Part shown: positions 1 to 7,931 of the stretch, in pieces
How positions within the stretch are numbered: the stretch's first letter is position 1
Layout of the letters: each line of letters opens with the position of its first letter
Assembly: GCF_014295415.1 (NCBI RefSeq)
Contig: NZ_CP052909.1
Coordinates: 1,550,001 to 1,614,000, forward strand
Direction: 5' to 3'
Length of the DNA stretch: 64,000 nucleotides
Source: Constantimarinum furrinae
GTDB taxonomy: Bacteria; Bacteroidota; Bacteroidia; Flavobacteriales; Flavobacteriaceae
Translations under genes and position numbers: made by a program
The notes under the pieces: generated by a model
Seen by the model: the letters and a program-made list of their open reading frames with translations, nothing else
Told to the model about the DNA's origin: nothing
The model's database searches: none

Positions 1-263
1 CCGGGACAGATCTCATCACGGTTAAAATACACCTGAATTCTACCCTCCGCATCTTGCAATTCGGCAAAGGATGCTTTCCCTTGTATACGTCTGGACATAA
101 GTCGGCCGGCAACAATTACCTTTTTTCCCTCTTCAAAATTCTCCTTGAGTGACTTCGAAAGTGCATTTACCGGATATAGTTCCGGGGGATACGGATCTAT
201 TCCTAAATTTCGTAATTGCGCTAATTTATCCCTGCGTATAAGTTCCAGCTCAGAAAGTTGCAT
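1..263 (-). CDS. lysS: Lysyl-tRNA synthetase, N-terminal part (cut by window edge)
   Basis: Class II lysyl-tRNA synthetase, which charges tRNA-Lys in the cytoplasm. Only the first 87 residues lie in the window. They begin MQLSELELIRRDKLAQL and include the family's GIDPYP motif. They then run into the OB-fold anticodon-binding domain (VIVAGRLMSRRIQGKASF, then AELQDAEGRIQVYF). The catalytic domain lies beyond position 1. The ATG at 261-263 is chosen because the conserved N-terminus starts there and a TAnnTTTG box lies 18 nt upstream on the same strand. The family call is strong, but the completeness of the gene cannot be judged. Confidence 0.9.
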   Translation of the reverse strand, partial: MQLSELELIRRDKLAQLRNLGIDPYPPELYPVNALSKSLKENFEEGKKVIVAGRLMSRRIQGKASFAELQDAEGRIQVYFNRDEICP

Positions 264-281
264 ACTTTTTAATTTAAGCTG

Positions 282-313
282 CAAAATTAGCCTATTTCAT
301 AAAATTTCCGCAA
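282..313 (-). promoter_or_regulatory. Bacteroidota-type promoter of lysS
   Basis: On the minus strand TTG (311-313) is followed after 21 nt by TAATTTTG (282-289), which matches the flavobacterial -33 TTG / -7 TAnnTTTG consensus. The start codon of lysS follows 18 nt after the -7 box. Inferred from the consensus only. Confidence 0.5.
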
Positions 314-337
314 TAATTAGCTTGAAAACTCGGTATT

Positions 338-1228
338 TTATATTTGTGACTTTAGCGTTTCAATCGCAATCTTTATTTCTGAATTCTCCGGGTCCATCTC
401 AAGTGCTTTTTCATAGTTTTTTAAAGCCTTTTTTATCTGGCCGGTTTTGCCAAGTTTGGCTGCCAGACTCGAATAGGTTAGGGGCTCTAACGGAAAGAAT
501 TCGGTGTTAAGCCTTGACACAGCAATGGCTTTTTCGGTTTCGCCCGAAAAAAACAGGACATTGGCGTAGGTGTTTAACTCATACATGCTTGTTAACTTTT
601 CCTGAAGTTGAGGCTTGAGCTTTTTCAATTTCTTTGTATACTTATTTTTTTCTGAAAACTGGAGTGCTTTATCCACAACAGTGACTCCATAATAATTGGA
701 GGTATAGTTATCCGTTAAGATATTTGCAATGTCCTGTTCCAGGGAAACAACCGGTGATTCAATAATGCGATTAATTTCCTTACCCTTACTGAAGAATATA
801 AAAGTGGGAACCCGATGAATATTAAGACCTTCTTCTTCACCACCCGGACTTTGTTTATACGCTGTCCTTTCTTTATCAACGGCAATTAAGGTAAGTCGTT
901 CGAGAGGGAAGTCGGCAGCTTCCAGGATCTTGTAAAATCTGGGGATCTCTCTTTTGCTGTCTCCACACCAGGTACCCATGAAAGCTGTGATGGTATATGA
1001 TTTTAGTTCGTTTTTCAATGCATCGATGATTTGCTGGTCGGGGGAATATTCGTCGTAGTTTTTCTGAAACCAGTCTGCGTAACTGTTTTCCGATAGCCCT
1101 TCTTTGTTGATCTTTCCAAGTAGGAGCGGCGATTTGGTTTCGGCTTGAAATTCAGAATTAAAGGGTTGGGAAAATCCCAGTGTAACGGTAACGCTTAAAA
1201 GTAAAAGAGTAAGTTTAAATAGTTTCAT
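338..1228 (-). CDS. Secreted thioredoxin-fold protein with CxxS motif and C-terminal TPR
   Basis: The 296-residue product has a signal peptide (residues 1-21, ending GFSQ) and a thioredoxin-like domain at about 60-175. The active-site segment is W87-C88-G89-D90-S91. This is a monothiol CxxS site without the resolving cysteine of classical thioredoxins, although the cis-Pro region (HRVPTFIFF) is present. The last 60 residues read as a tetratricopeptide repeat (KALKNYEKALEMDPENSE). A periplasmic location is likely. A CxxS site suggests an isomerase-like, peroxide-scavenging or purely scaffolding role rather than net disulfide reduction. It lies downstream of, and on the same strand as, the LuxR-type regulator at 1335-2405, 106 bp away. 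The substrate is unknown. Confidence 0.75.
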   Translation of the reverse strand: MKLFKLTLLLLSVTVTLGFSQPFNSEFQAETKSPLLLGKINKEGLSENSYADWFQKNYDEYSPDQQIIDALKNELKSYTITAFMGTWCGDSKREIPRFYKILEAADFPLERLTLIAVDKERTAYKQSPGGEEEGLNIHRVPTFIFFSKGKEINRIIESPVVSLEQDIANILTDNYTSNYYGVTVVDKALQFSEKNKYTKKLKKLKPQLQEKLTSMYELNTYANVLFFSGETEKAIAVSRLNTEFFPLEPLTYSSLAAKLGKTGQIKKALKNYEKALEMDPENSEIKIAIETLKSQI

Positions 1229-1334
1229 CTTGATCGGATTATTGATTTATATCCACGAAGATGAATAGGGTTTAGAAAAAAAGAAAGAAATTCAGGGCTG
1301 AAAAGGGGACTAGACCCGGTTTGAAATTACACCC

Positions 1335-2405
1335 TCACTTTTCGAATAAAGCTTTGGCTTCCGCTCGGGAACTAACCTTAAGTTTTTTATATAGGTTGTT
1401 TATGTGGGTCTTAACGGTACTTACACTTACGAACATCGCCGCCGCGATCTCCTTATTGCTCTTATCCTTCAGAATGAGATCCAGTACTTTTTGCTCCTGA
1501 CTCGATAGCAGTTCCTGAACTGCAGGAATATCATTTTTCAACTTTTTGTATTTTCCGAAGAAATAAAAATTGCCCAGAATAGACACAAGCGCAACGCACG
1601 ATACCACATATACCCACCACGGAATTCCAGACCTTCTTTCCGCATTTACAAGGAACTGATCGGACATGATCTCGGCTTCGTATTGCTTTGTATATGGACT
1701 TTCAGAATAGTTCTGTTTTAGACGGCCGAGCAGCTCATTGTAATACGAACTGGTTTTAATATCCTGTAAATAGTATGTATGAAGTTCATTCCTGCGGTCA
1801 CTGATATAGGAATAGATATAAAGTTCGGCCAGCGGTTCATTGAGTAACTCACCATAGTGCTGTAACGTCTTAAACCACTTTTTGGTATTAATCTTTCGAT
1901 TGGCCTCACTGCGATACGTACCAAAGGCAAAACGCATATCATTTTTAAGTGAATCGATCTTGAGGAAGGCTTTGGCTTTCTCGTTGCCTGAAACCACTTT
2001 ACAAAACATTTCATTGTCGAACGAAAAGGGTAATTGTAGTGAATCCTTGTTATTGGCAACAAAGAATATCTCCCTGCTGTTGGGGCAATGCCCGTTAAAA
2101 TGATTTGCCGTTTGATCGCTCTCATTACAGCTGTCCACATGAATGCGATAAATGCGGTTCTCTTCGGGGAGATTGTTTCCTGAAAATTTAAAATAACCGG
2201 AAGAATCGGGATATACTTTATGAATAATCTGCTCAGGATACACCCCTGAAACTTTTCGGTAATCTTCCACTACCGAAAGATATACTTCCCCTTCCCATTG
2301 TGTGGTATTCACATAACCGGAAAATTCGTACTGCCCGTAGGATATTCCAGTACCTATGGTTGCCAAAAAAAGAAAAAGGAAATAATTTAGATTCATTTCA
2401 ATCAC
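1335..2405 (-). CDS. Membrane-anchored LuxR/GerE-type transcription regulator
   Basis: A 356-residue one-component regulator. A signal-peptide-like segment (about 1-24) leads into an extracytoplasmic region of about 235 residues containing cysteines (C93, C107 and others). One transmembrane helix follows at about 262-283 (WWVYVVSCVALVSILGNFYF). A short linker then leads to a C-terminal LuxR helix-turn-helix at about 297-350, with the SNKEIAAAMFVSVSTVKTH and LYKKLKVSSRAEA signatures. No kinase or receiver domain is present, so signal and DNA binding are probably linked through the membrane. The sensory half resembles no family I can name. The start at MIEMN or at MNLNY (residue 4) is not resolved. 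The target genes are unknown; the adjacent thioredoxin-fold gene is a plausible one. Confidence 0.75.
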   Translation of the reverse strand: MIEMNLNYFLFLFLATIGTGISYGQYEFSGYVNTTQWEGEVYLSVVEDYRKVSGVYPEQIIHKVYPDSSGYFKFSGNNLPEENRIYRIHVDSCNESDQTANHFNGHCPNSREIFFVANNKDSLQLPFSFDNEMFCKVVSGNEKAKAFLKIDSLKNDMRFAFGTYRSEANRKINTKKWFKTLQHYGELLNEPLAELYIYSYISDRRNELHTYYLQDIKTSSYYNELLGRLKQNYSESPYTKQYEAEIMSDQFLVNAERRSGIPWWVYVVSCVALVSILGNFYFFGKYKKLKNDIPAVQELLSSQEQKVLDLILKDKSNKEIAAAMFVSVSTVKTHINNLYKKLKVSSRAEAKALFEK

Positions 2406-2470
2406 GAATATAGCTACATTCTAAGAGTAAATCAAAAGCTGTAACAATTGTGATTATTGATCTACTTATG

Positions 2471-2499
2471 TTGTACACCACTATTAATTTGTAATTTTG
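2471..2499 (+). promoter_or_regulatory. Promoter of the yqaE-lipB operon
   Basis: TTG (2471-2473), 18 nt, then TAATTTTG (2492-2499), an exact TAnnTTTG match. The ATG of the next gene is only 5 nt downstream, so the transcript may start at or next to the start codon. Consensus-based inference. Confidence 0.5.
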
Positions 2500-2504
2500 T
2501 CCCT

Positions 2505-2663
2505 ATGAGCATTTGGAGAGTTCTGCTTTCAATATTATTTCCGCCTCTGGCAGTGATCGATAAAGGTTGCGGATCAATTATCATTGTTTTAATATTAACC
2601 GTATGCGGTTGGATTCCCGGCGTGATCGCAGCGCTAATAATCTTGAATAACCCTAAAAATTAA
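2505..2663 (+). CDS. YqaE/Pmp3 family small membrane protein
   Basis: A 52-residue proteolipid of the Pmp3/YqaE (UPF0057) family, inserted in the inner membrane. It has two hydrophobic helices: IWRVLLSILFPPLAVI, with the family's FPPLAV core, and IIIVLILTVCGWIPGVIAALI, with the family's GWIPGVIAA core. The ATG at 2505 is chosen because the family starts just before the first helix and the TAnnTTTG box lies immediately upstream; an upstream in-frame ATG at 2457 would precede the promoter. The family is linked to membrane potential and salt stress in other organisms; the role here is unknown. The next gene follows after 6 nt, so this is the head of an operon ending in lipB. Confidence 0.85.
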   Translation: MSIWRVLLSILFPPLAVIDKGCGSIIIVLILTVCGWIPGVIAALIILNNPKN

Positions 2664-2669
2664 AATCGG

Positions 2670-3401
2670 ATGAAGAACCTATTACTTCTGCTTTTTGGTA
2701 TCCTTTGTTTAACAAGTTGTCAGTTTACTGAAACTCTGGTGCTAAATGAAGATGGGACGGGTCGTATGTCTTTGGAAATGGATATGGGTGAAATGATGGC
2801 ATTTGGAGCCGGAATGGATTCTGCAGCCGTAAAAATGGATACTTTAATCGCTATGAAGGATGTACTGCGGGAGAAGAAGGACAGTATAGCGACGCTTCCT
2901 GTGGATGAACAAAAACGTCTAAAGGCAATGGAAAATTATATGCTACGCATGAATATGGATACTGAAAAAGGGGTGATGCTCATTAGTATGTTTACCGATT
3001 TTACTGATATTTCAGAAGCGGATAAACTCATGAAAGGATTGGAAGGAAGTGGTAATTTTTTACCCGATATGGGATCGACAACGACTACGACATCTTCGGA
3101 AGAGTCTAAGGATGTTCTGGGTGTTTCCTATTCGTACAAAAAAGGAAAATTTAAAAGAGATGCCTATATAAAGGATAAGGAAGCGCATCAACAGCAATTA
3201 GATAGTATGAGTCAGGCCGAATCCTTTATGTCTTCCATGAAATATACTTTAAAATATACGTTTCCGAAGAAAATAAAGAAAGCTTCTGCAGAAGATGCTA
3301 CGTACTCTTTGGACGGAAAAACGATCACTCTGGAGCGATCATTTTTAGATTATTTCAAGGATCCCGATGTACTGGACCTGGAAGTTGAACTTGAAAAATA
3401 A
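2670..3401 (+). CDS. Putative lipoprotein of unknown function
   Basis: A 243-residue product with a lipoprotein signal (ILCLTSC, Cys17 the acylation site). The mature part starts with a beta-rich stretch (ETLVLNEDGTGRMSLEMDM), followed by a Met-rich helical region (about 28-110) and a Thr/Ser-rich linker near residues 138-145 (STTTTTSS). The C-terminal part reads KYTFPKKIKKAS and then a short beta hairpin. I do not recognise a named family. It sits between yqaE and lipB with gaps of 6 and 2 nt, so the three genes are almost certainly cotranscribed. There is no obvious link to lipoate synthesis. Confidence 0.7.
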   Translation: MKNLLLLLFGILCLTSCQFTETLVLNEDGTGRMSLEMDMGEMMAFGAGMDSAAVKMDTLIAMKDVLREKKDSIATLPVDEQKRLKAMENYMLRMNMDTEKGVMLISMFTDFTDISEADKLMKGLEGSGNFLPDMGSTTTTTSSEESKDVLGVSYSYKKGKFKRDAYIKDKEAHQQQLDSMSQAESFMSSMKYTLKYTFPKKIKKASAEDATYSLDGKTITLERSFLDYFKDPDVLDLEVELEK

Positions 3402-3403
3402 AC

Positions 3404-4117
3404 GTGAACAAAACCGTAGACATACAGGACCTGGGTCGTAAGGATTATAAGGAAAGCTGGGATTTTCAGGAGGAGCTATTCAAGGGGATCATTGATATTA
3501 AGATCAAGAACCGGCGAGAAGATTCCGGACTACCTACACCAAATTATTTTCTTTTTGTAGAACATCCACATGTCTATACGCTTGGAAAGAGTGGCGACAT
3601 AGATAATTTATTGGTTTCAGAAGAAAAACTGGCCGAGATCGATGCTAGTTTCTATAAGATCAATCGGGGAGGAGATATTACATATCACGGTCCAGGGCAA
3701 ATTGTAGGGTATCCCATCCTTGACCTTGAAAACTTCTTTACCGATATTCATAAATATCTACGCTTTCTCGAAGAAATGGTAATACGTACACTGGCCGAAT
3801 ACGGATTAAAAGCCGAACGTTCTCCGGGAGAGACCGGAGTTTGGCTGGATGTTGGCACTCCATTTGCGCGTAAAATTTGTGCTATGGGTGTTCGTGCAAG
3901 CAGATGGGTTACTATGCACGGTTTTGCACTCAATGTCAATGCAAATCTCGGTTATTTCGACCATATGATCCCCTGCGGAATAAAAGGGAAAGCAGTAACT
4001 TCCCTCAATGTTGAATTAGGTAAAGCTGAAATTTCAGTTTCAGCAGTTAAGGAAAAATTACTACATCATTTTACCGATCTCTTTGAAGCAGAGCTCATCG
4101 AAAAGGCAGTTTCTTAA
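3404..4117 (+). CDS. lipB: Octanoyl-[ACP]:protein N-octanoyltransferase LipB
   Basis: Moves the octanoyl group from acyl carrier protein to the lipoyl domains of PDH, 2-oxoglutarate dehydrogenase and GcvH, the first step of lipoate synthesis in the cytoplasm. The 237-residue product has the substrate-loop motif RGGDITYHGPGQ (88-99), the catalytic lysine K157 (FARKICAMGVR) and the nucleophile C191 (PCGIKGKAVTSL). Length fits the family. The start is GTG, 2 nt after the stop of the preceding gene; the N-terminal residues (VDIQDLGRKDYKESWDFQ) match the usual beginning of flavobacterial LipB. Its product would act on the two lipoyl domains of the E2 encoded at 47835-49505 and on the H-protein partner of gcvP. 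Confidence 0.95.
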   Translation: MNKTVDIQDLGRKDYKESWDFQEELFKGIIDIKIKNRREDSGLPTPNYFLFVEHPHVYTLGKSGDIDNLLVSEEKLAEIDASFYKINRGGDITYHGPGQIVGYPILDLENFFTDIHKYLRFLEEMVIRTLAEYGLKAERSPGETGVWLDVGTPFARKICAMGVRASRWVTMHGFALNVNANLGYFDHMIPCGIKGKAVTSLNVELGKAEISVSAVKEKLLHHFTDLFEAELIEKAVS

Positions 4118-4135
4118 ACCCTCACAGAATACCTA

Positions 4136-4825
4136 TTATTTATTGAAAGCTGTGAGAAGGCTTACCCCGTCCAATTTACCCTTTTTGTTGTAATCTTCGG
4201 TCTTTACTACCCCCACTCCTTCGGCAACCCATTGTTTTGAAGTACGGCTCATGTTGCTTGCTATCGATTTGATCTCCATGGTCTGGGTGAGTACAAAACA
4301 ATCGAATGTACCGGCCGGGGTAGTTATGCTTTCCCTTCCTATGACTTTTCTGTCAACGATGGCAGTCTTCATATTCATATTCATTCCGCTCATGCTCATT
4401 TTTACATTAATCTCTGCATCCGGGAGACTTTGTCCTACTTCCAGATCATTGGGCAGATCAAGATTCGTTCCGGTGACTTCTGTCTCCATATTGCCATAAG
4501 CATCCATTAACCCCGGTCGCATCAAGGATTTAAAATCTATCGAAACGACGCCGTCGCTGCACAAAGCTTCATACTCGCTTTCGCTAAGCATACTTCCTTT
4601 TTCATCAAATAACCGATTTTTCATAGTAGCAGAAACCGAACCTCCGGTTGTTGATAGTTTAAGCACTTCGTATTCGACCATCCCCTGTACTTTGTTCTTA
4701 CCGTTATACAGGGTTAGTTGTGATTTAGCACCTTCGGTAAACGGGTAGAACTTACTACAGTCGTATTGCGCATTAGTTGTGAATCCTATAAAAAGGATCA
4801 ATAAAATAGTTGTGATTGATTTCAT
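4136..4825 (-). CDS. Secreted TapB/DUF3108-like protein
   Basis: A 229-residue product with a signal peptide (residues 1-19, ending TNAQ). The rest is a single beta-rich domain. Features such as EYEVLKLSTTGGSVSATMKN, TTPAGTFDCFVLTQTME and SKQWVAEGVGVVKTEDYNK are typical of the DUF3108/TapB-like fold, in which a curved sheet often binds a hydrophobic or sugar ligand. It is the last gene of a four-gene minus-strand operon (8540 to 4136) and follows the OmpA-type lipoprotein gene after 22 nt. Two closely spaced Met-rich stretches (KMSMSGMNMNMKT) are notable. The family assignment rests on motif resemblance; the function is unknown. Confidence 0.7.
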   Translation of the reverse strand: MKSITTILLILFIGFTTNAQYDCSKFYPFTEGAKSQLTLYNGKNKVQGMVEYEVLKLSTTGGSVSATMKNRLFDEKGSMLSESEYEALCSDGVVSIDFKSLMRPGLMDAYGNMETEVTGTNLDLPNDLEVGQSLPDAEINVKMSMSGMNMNMKTAIVDRKVIGRESITTPAGTFDCFVLTQTMEIKSIASNMSRTSKQWVAEGVGVVKTEDYNKKGKLDGVSLLTAFNK

Positions 4826-4847
4826 GATTTTAAGTTTAGATTATTAT

Positions 4848-6581
4848 TTAATTTGATGGAACCACAAGAATTTCCACCCTTCTGTTCTTTTGTTTGTTTT
4901 CTTCGGAATTATTGGCGGCTATAGGTTGTGTTTCTCCAAAACCCTTAATTTCAAATTTGTATGAAGCACTGAGGTGTTTCTTTAAATACTCTGAAACTTC
5001 CTTAGCTCTGTTTTCTGAAAGGGTAAGATTGCTCGCCGGACTTCCCACATTATCTGTATGGCCTTCAATGATGAGTGTCCCCTTAGGAATTCTTTTTATC
5101 GCTGCTATCAGTGCTTTTAATTCGGCTGATGCACTCTCCTTCAATTCAAATTTCCCGGTATCGAATAGTACAGAACTATCCAGATGTAACCGCAATGCAC
5201 CACCAATGGCTGCTACAGCATCCACATCGGCACCGGGCAAGGCACTGGGAGATTCCAGATCGGTAAGACGTATGTAATTAAAGGTGTCTCCCGGTTTACA
5301 AAATGGTGCTATATCAACTTTGGCAGTTCCTCCGTCGATTCTGCCCACATTTATCCAATCGACACCGTTTTTAGAGATTTCAAGGTTGGTGGGTTCTATG
5401 GCTCCCATTTCAAAAACATACAGATCGGGACCATTTACATCTGCAATGGCATTATCGGTAAATTCTAATGTGAGGACGCCGCGTATCCCAAGGTTGCAAA
5501 TTCTCGTATCTCCATTTGGAAAACTAACGTTGGGCATGTCGGGAATCCCCAAAGAGCCATCGGCATTGGCGCCCGGCGGATCTCCGATTTGATGGGAAAT
5601 CACTCTGTCTGCAAAGGAAAGATCCCCTAAGGGCAGGTAGATATAAGTCATTCGCGAGTCGGTATAAGTATCGCCTACCGATTGCCCTTCGCCATACCAT
5701 CCGGGATTTCTTTGGTAAAATTCATCCCTTGCCTGTTGCGACTTTCTTATAAAGCGGTCCGCGTTTCTTTTTTCTCTCGACAGACTTGTCTCGGTAAGAT
5801 TCTTAAAATGATTAGACGCTTTAGAATTTTTAAGATAATTGGATATTTCTACCGGTAACTCGGTTTTCAGAACGGCATTCGCAGATGTTTCAGAATTAAT
5901 AAATGTTTTAGGAGGCATTTTTTTAAGGATATCTACCTCGTTGGGATCTATTTTATAATACTCGGCCACTAAAATATTTACCTCTTCCCCGGATGCATTA
6001 TTGATCTTTTCCACAAGGGCATGCCTGGCATTAATATTCCTAACCTGATCACTAAGAAGGTCGTCTTCAATAAAACTGACTTCCTTGGTATTTAGCTTAG
6101 CACGCAGGTTTTTTCGTGTTTCGGTCTTATCTTCAGAAAGAGCGGCAAGCGTTTTGGTATCGGTCGTTAACAGGGTAATTATTTTTGCCAAGTCCGAATT
6201 AGACCCGGCACCGCCCATCACCTCTTGCAACAGATCGGGTTGTATTTCAATACTGTTTTCAGTTATCTTAATGGATGACCCATACCCATCAGGGTCGTTC
6301 TTCACAGCATCCATAAGTTCGTTTAATTCTTTTTCGCTGAGTTGATCCTTCTCCAGAGTGATGGTCATACCGCTGTTGCCAAAGAATTTTCCAATGGAAT
6401 CGAGTTGTTTCAAGCCTTCAAAAAGATCATTCAAATCTTCCTGATCCATTCCGTAGTTTTCTTCGGTCTCGTTTATGGTAAGTTCATCCGTTTCACCGAA
6501 CTCTTCAGCACTCTTTTCGGTCGAATTTTTACACCCGATTACAAAAAGCAAGATGGCTAAACTTAAAAATAGTGGTCTCAT
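4848..6581 (-). CDS. OmpA-type peptidoglycan-binding lipoprotein with galactose-binding-like domain
   Basis: A 577-residue outer-membrane lipoprotein. The lipobox VIGC places the lipidated Cys at residue 17. Residues about 25-330 are acidic and helix-rich with no recognised domain. Residues about 335-455 form a beta-sandwich-like module (GPDLYVFEMG, LEISKNGVDWINVGRIDGG, YIRLTDLES) that resembles the sugar-binding-like modules of LruC-type surface proteins. Residues about 464-577 are a complete OmpA domain (SSVLFDTGKFELKESA, IIEGHTDNVGSPASNLTLS, NRAKEVSEYL, NRRVEILV), which binds meso-DAP peptidoglycan. It is the third gene of the envelope operon, 1 nt after the 447-residue protein gene. It may tether an outer-membrane complex to the cell wall. 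Confidence 0.8.
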   Translation of the reverse strand: MRPLFLSLAILLFVIGCKNSTEKSAEEFGETDELTINETEENYGMDQEDLNDLFEGLKQLDSIGKFFGNSGMTITLEKDQLSEKELNELMDAVKNDPDGYGSSIKITENSIEIQPDLLQEVMGGAGSNSDLAKIITLLTTDTKTLAALSEDKTETRKNLRAKLNTKEVSFIEDDLLSDQVRNINARHALVEKINNASGEEVNILVAEYYKIDPNEVDILKKMPPKTFINSETSANAVLKTELPVEISNYLKNSKASNHFKNLTETSLSREKRNADRFIRKSQQARDEFYQRNPGWYGEGQSVGDTYTDSRMTYIYLPLGDLSFADRVISHQIGDPPGANADGSLGIPDMPNVSFPNGDTRICNLGIRGVLTLEFTDNAIADVNGPDLYVFEMGAIEPTNLEISKNGVDWINVGRIDGGTAKVDIAPFCKPGDTFNYIRLTDLESPSALPGADVDAVAAIGGALRLHLDSSVLFDTGKFELKESASAELKALIAAIKRIPKGTLIIEGHTDNVGSPASNLTLSENRAKEVSEYLKKHLSASYKFEIKGFGETQPIAANNSEENKQKNRRVEILVVPSN

Positions 6582-6582
6582 A

Positions 6583-7926
6583 TTAGTTTTGTCTTGTATA
6601 ATGAAACTTTATAAAATCGTAATACAAATATCCAAATCGGTCATACCAGTCGGCAATACCATGCTCAGCCTCACAATTGTTCAGATCTACTAAGGCGTTC
6701 TGAAAATCCTGAAGCAGTTCTATATACTTATTGTCATACGCTTTTTGCAATTCCCTAACAGACTTTTCGATCTTTATCCGCTCTGCCTGCCAGGCCATGC
6801 CCGATACCCCGTGAACCCCGGAAACATTGTCGCCAAAGGCTATAGCCTTATCGGAAAAATTCTTAGTACATACATAAATGGTTTTTAGTTTTTCGAAGGT
6901 GTACCGTGTTTCCTGCAATCTTCTTCTTGCATCGGTAAAACAGGAGCCACATTCGGCCGACTCACAAAAAGTAGGCACTCTTGGAGCCCCGGGGAGCGGT
7001 ACCGAGTTGATACAATCCCCCAATCCGGTATAAGCGTCATATAACTCTTTTATAACCTTATATTTTTTTAAGACTCCGTCAAGCTTTCCGTTAAGGTCTT
7101 CTGTTAGTGATGATAATCTTTTAAGACCTTCCATATCGCCAACAAATCCTTCCTGTTGATGTCTTTCCGATTGATTCCGAAGCCATTCTTCATAATCACC
7201 ATTGCGCACATTATCCGGATCCCAGAAGCCGCCACCGTGGTATTGAGCTATTCCTGAAAAAGGCACAAAGAGCAGAAGAAAAAGTAAGATATTCGTACTT
7301 TTTTTATTTCCGAGCACCTTAGCCGCTAAAAAGCCAATAACCAGTAATGCAGCACCCAGTGCTATATAGAGAATCATATTCGAGTTTCCACCGGAGGAGC
7401 TTTCATTAGTCATTGCGGTAGCGTCTGCTTCTTCCATATCGGCTTTACTGGCTTTTACAAACGGGGTGTCTAAATATTCCATCACTGGTTCGGTGGCATA
7501 AACGATAATAGTATAATTGATCTTTTCCCGGTTAGGGGAAGTGATCTTAAATCCGAAATCACCATAGGTTCTTAGCTTAAAATTTATGATGCCATCTTTG
7601 GAAGACTTTGTATTTTGAGTTTCGTAATTGTCATTCCAGTTATCTTTAACCAAAGTTGCTTGTAGGGCAGGATCGCCGTAATTGCTAAAAATATATACAT
7701 CTATAAACTGAAACAGATCGTGTCCCTTAACAAAAAAGTAGTTTATTTCATCTCCCAGAATTGAAGCGTTGGTGGCGATCCCTTTGGCGCCATCGTATTT
7801 TTTATCATCCCGTAATTCGAGTTTTACAGGTTTGATATTTTTGTCCAAGGTATACGGCTGAGCTACTATATTACTGAGACCTAAGAGCACTGTGATACCA
7901 ATTAAAATGTGTTGTAATGCTTTCAT
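6583..7926 (-). CDS. Unknown envelope protein with two hydrophobic segments in its middle and a Cys-rich C-terminal domain
   Basis: The 447-residue product starts with a signal peptide (1-23, ending IVAQ). A first extracytoplasmic domain (about 24-175) is beta-rich. Two hydrophobic segments follow, at about 184-203 (MILYIALGAALLVIGFLAA) and about 210-226 (NILLFLLLFVPFSGIAQ). The second segment looks exactly like a flavobacterial signal peptide with its AQ cleavage end. The C-terminal domain (227-447) is helical with a cysteine cluster (CESAECGSC) and further single cysteines. The two hydrophobic stretches would form a hairpin, leaving both domains on the same, periplasmic, side. The layout suggests fusion of two secreted proteins. 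I recognise no family. The gene lies 5 nt after the 202-residue lipoprotein gene. Confidence 0.65.
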   Translation of the reverse strand: MKALQHILIGITVLLGLSNIVAQPYTLDKNIKPVKLELRDDKKYDGAKGIATNASILGDEINYFFVKGHDLFQFIDVYIFSNYGDPALQATLVKDNWNDNYETQNTKSSKDGIINFKLRTYGDFGFKITSPNREKINYTIIVYATEPVMEYLDTPFVKASKADMEEADATAMTNESSSGGNSNMILYIALGAALLVIGFLAAKVLGNKKSTNILLFLLLFVPFSGIAQYHGGGFWDPDNVRNGDYEEWLRNQSERHQQEGFVGDMEGLKRLSSLTEDLNGKLDGVLKKYKVIKELYDAYTGLGDCINSVPLPGAPRVPTFCESAECGSCFTDARRRLQETRYTFEKLKTIYVCTKNFSDKAIAFGDNVSGVHGVSGMAWQAERIKIEKSVRELQKAYDNKYIELLQDFQNALVDLNNCEAEHGIADWYDRFGYLYYDFIKFHYTRQN

Positions 7927-7931
7927 GATGT

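Noticed and set aside
4117-4180. Terminator between lipB and the TapB-like gene
   Set aside because: The inverted repeat CTCACAG / CTGTGAG has a loop of about 22 nt, lies partly in coding sequence and has no T tract.
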